Source: an uncultured Rickettsiales bacterium
Lineage (GTDB): Bacteria; Pseudomonadota; Alphaproteobacteria; Rickettsiales; Midichloriaceae
Direction: 5' to 3'
Length of the DNA: 16,272 nucleotides
Assembly: GCA_937996615.1 (NCBI GenBank)
Contig: CALKVD010000119.1
Location: forward strand, 1-16,272
This document shows positions 14,370 through 16,272 of this stretch, in pieces; the stretch's first letter is position 1; each line of letters starts with the position of its first letter. The notes under the pieces are model-generated. The model searched no databases. It was not told where the DNA came from and saw only the letters and a program-made list of their open reading frames with translations. The position numbers and the translations under genes were made by a program.

Positions 14370-16067
14370 ATGCAAACTAGCAGATGGAATAAACAAAACC
14401 TGATCCAAGCTCTAGGATCAATAACCGAAGCAGAACAAGAGGTATCAACCTTTTTTGCAACTAAGTTTGATTGGGATTTAAAGACAGAACAACAAAAAAT
14501 TGAATCAGATGTTAATAAATCCGCACCTGATGAAGAAATAACAAATTCTAATTATCTAAGTAATTTGGATAAACTAATCGATTTTGCAACTAATACAGTG
14601 GTAATTGACTCACGTCAAATAATAGGGAACGAGAACAAAGGCTGTATTTTTCTAGCACTACCAGGCAATAATTTCGATGGCTCTGATTTTGCTGTCAACG
14701 CTTTGGCAAATGGCGCAAGTATTTGTTTGGTGGAAAAAATACCGAGCAATCTACCACACAAGTATCAAAACAGAATAGCTGTTGTTCCGAATAGCCACCT
14801 TGCCTTGATCAAAATGGCAATATATGCACGCAATAATAGTAATGCCAATGTAATATGCATTACAGGAAGCTGTGGCAAAACAACCACAAAAGAAATGATA
14901 CGAATTGCGTTAGAAGAAATTGCACACAGTGATTATATCCATACCACAATCGGTAATTATAATAATCACTATGGACTCCCATTAACTCTCGCAAATCTAC
15001 CACCAGAAACCAAATATGCAGTGCTTGAATTAGGGATGAATGGCTCTGGAGAAATCAGTGTCTTGAGCAAAATAGCTCGTCCTCAAATCGCAATTATCAC
15101 CGGTATTTATAATGCTCATCGCGAATACTTTGCTGACATCAAAGGTATTGCAAATGCTAAAGCTGAAATATGCGATGGACTTATCTCAGGAACCTTAATT
15201 GTTAACGCTGATATCGATCGAGAATGCTATGATATTGTATTCCAAAAAGCTACAGAGATGAATGCTAGAATCATCACATATGGCAGCATCAAGACCGAAA
15301 AAAACTTAGATATAATTGTAGATAAAACAAATTCAACACTGATTACTTCTGAAAAAACACAAAACACTATTCAAAACTCAAAACAGCTAGATAAAAATAT
15401 CAAGAATTACTGTGAACGCACAGAAATAACCGCCAATACATCTAACAACAAGCAATATCACTATCACCTGCCGTCCATCGGTCATCACCTCGTCCTCAAC
15501 AGCCTTGCGATTATCGGAGTTGGTTTAGCTTTAGCAAATAGTGGTAGCATAAATTCAACTCTAGATTGCGAAGATTATATACCAAAATTATTGCAGGGAT
15601 TGCAAAATTTCACCCCCCCCAATGGACGAGGAAACATCTATTTCGGAAGAAATAATGGGGTTGTTATTATCGACGAATCATATAACGCTAATCCAGATTC
15701 AATGAAAGCTGCAATCCGCCGCGCCCATCAATATCGTCAGCTATATCGCAACCAAAGATTACTTCTGATCCTAGGTGATATGAAAGAACTTGGGGCAAAT
15801 GCAAAAAAAATGCATCTAGATTTAAAAGACGTTATTATCTCATCTCAGGTTGATATAATACATACCGTAGGTGAAATCAGTAAAGAATTATATAAAACGC
15901 TGCAACAAAAAATAAAAGGATCTGCAACCTATAGTAGCGCCGAAATGGTAGCTCAAATTGCCAAACCCAATTCCAGCATCGTCCAACAAGGTGATGTTAT
16001 TTTAGTTAAGGGATCAAACAGTATGGGACTTAAATCTGTTGTCAAAATATTATACGAAATGTTTTGA
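14370..16067 (+). CDS. murF: UDP-MurNAc-tripeptide D-alanyl-D-alanine ligase, with long insertions
   Basis: MurF adds D-Ala-D-Ala to the UDP-MurNAc-tripeptide in the cytoplasm, completing the precursor pentapeptide. The N-terminal substrate domain shows VIDSRQI (78-84) and GCIFLALPGNNFDGSDFA (91-108). The ATP-binding P-loop is ITGSCGKTTTKEM (164-176). The central domain has IGNYNNHYGLPLTL (194-207), VLELGMNGSGEI (218-229) and ITGIYNAHREYF (243-254). The C-terminal domain has DESYNANPDSM (435-445) and LILGDMKELG (466-475). At 565 residues it exceeds the usual 450-470. The extra length sits at about 18-72 (polar, acidic) and about 305-365 (Asn, Thr and Lys rich). All core motifs are intact, so it should be active. 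It follows lon by 203 bp with only a weak GAGAAA before the ATG. murE and mraY do not adjoin it in this window. Confidence 0.95.
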   Translation: MQTSRWNKQNLIQALGSITEAEQEVSTFFATKFDWDLKTEQQKIESDVNKSAPDEEITNSNYLSNLDKLIDFATNTVVIDSRQIIGNENKGCIFLALPGNNFDGSDFAVNALANGASICLVEKIPSNLPHKYQNRIAVVPNSHLALIKMAIYARNNSNANVICITGSCGKTTTKEMIRIALEEIAHSDYIHTTIGNYNNHYGLPLTLANLPPETKYAVLELGMNGSGEISVLSKIARPQIAIITGIYNAHREYFADIKGIANAKAEICDGLISGTLIVNADIDRECYDIVFQKATEMNARIITYGSIKTEKNLDIIVDKTNSTLITSEKTQNTIQNSKQLDKNIKNYCERTEITANTSNNKQYHYHLPSIGHHLVLNSLAIIGVGLALANSGSINSTLDCEDYIPKLLQGLQNFTPPNGRGNIYFGRNNGVVIIDESYNANPDSMKAAIRRAHQYRQLYRNQRLLLILGDMKELGANAKKMHLDLKDVIISSQVDIIHTVGEISKELYKTLQQKIKGSATYSSAEMVAQIAKPNSSIVQQGDVILVKGSNSMGLKSVVKILYEMF

Positions 16068-16272
16068 TAATTTTAGTTAAAATATATCGTGCAGGAGGCA
16101 AAAAGCTATTTGAAGAAAGTTAATTTTGCTCTTTAGCTTAATACTTAATGAGTGAAATTTAAAATTTGGAGATTTTACCTTATTAACCAAATTTAGGATT
16201 AGAAAATATATGGCAAAATTTTGAATTGTATTTAGGTTGGTAACTCAAATTACAATATAAAAATAAAAGTAG
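16068..16272. other. Window end: no gene recognised; isolated strong SD-like sequence
   Basis: AT-rich sequence with no credible frame. AGGAGG at 16093-16098 is a perfect Shine-Dalgarno core, but the only nearby start is TTG 16110, which gives eight codons before TAG. AAGCTA (16103-16108) and TAGCTT (16134-16139) can form a weak stem. A gene may begin beyond the window. Confidence 0.3.

Noticed and set aside
14362..14403. Fourteen-codon frame overlapping the murF start
   Set aside because: No ribosome binding site and no coupling geometry; likely chance in AT-rich DNA.
16093..16136. AGGAGG plus an eight-codon TTG frame as a leader peptide
   Set aside because: Spacing is long, the start is TTG, and no downstream gene in the window would be controlled by it.

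Overview
The window looks like chromosomal DNA of a low-GC, host-associated proteobacterium. I infer an alphaproteobacterial intracellular symbiont of Rickettsiales or Holosporales type. Grounds are the AT-rich sequence, the sparse and partly decayed accessory genes, a broken thiamine gene, a worn IS element, and a housekeeping set (Lon, MurF, PBP2, MreD-like, Era). The taxonomy is an inference, not something read directly. No tRNA, rRNA, CRISPR array or prophage module was recognised.

Left part (1-2557), all on the plus strand: a 5'-cut TspO/MBR membrane protein; an AraC-type regulator with a GyrI-like ligand domain; a gene-poor stretch with a strong candidate promoter overlapped by repeated AGGATA/TATCCT motifs; then an AlaX-type alanyl-tRNA editing hydrolase.

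Thiamine locus (2620-5745), plus strand: a candidate promoter, a clear TPP riboswitch, an MFS transporter of the MHS type with a strong ribosome binding site, and thiE overlapping the transporter's 3' end. thiE is dead. It carries a deletion with frameshift, a one-base frameshift in an A-run, and a 1075-bp IS4-family element with imperfect 15-bp inverted ends and an exact 9-bp target duplication. The transposase is also broken, by an in-frame stop and an apparent internal deletion. The picture is a cell that lost thiamine phosphate synthesis here but kept riboswitch-controlled uptake of thiamine or a precursor.

Repeat zone (5746-6300): no gene, but a 55-bp imperfect inverted repeat encloses about 320 bp, and a third partial copy lies inside. 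It may be a small non-autonomous mobile element or decayed IS ends.

Minus-strand block (6301-11589), in order of transcription: mreD-like, mrdA (PBP2; starts inside the mreD stop), era (with long inserts), then two unrecognised genes: a 166-aa soluble protein and a 276-aa polytopic membrane protein. mreD/mrdA act in sidewall peptidoglycan synthesis; era acts in 30S ribosome maturation.

Right part (11695-16067), plus strand: lon, divergent from mreD, and murF, which makes the UDP-MurNAc-pentapeptide that supplies the precursor used by PBP2. Era and MurF both carry unusually long hydrophilic insertions relative to their families. The last 205 bases hold no recognisable gene.
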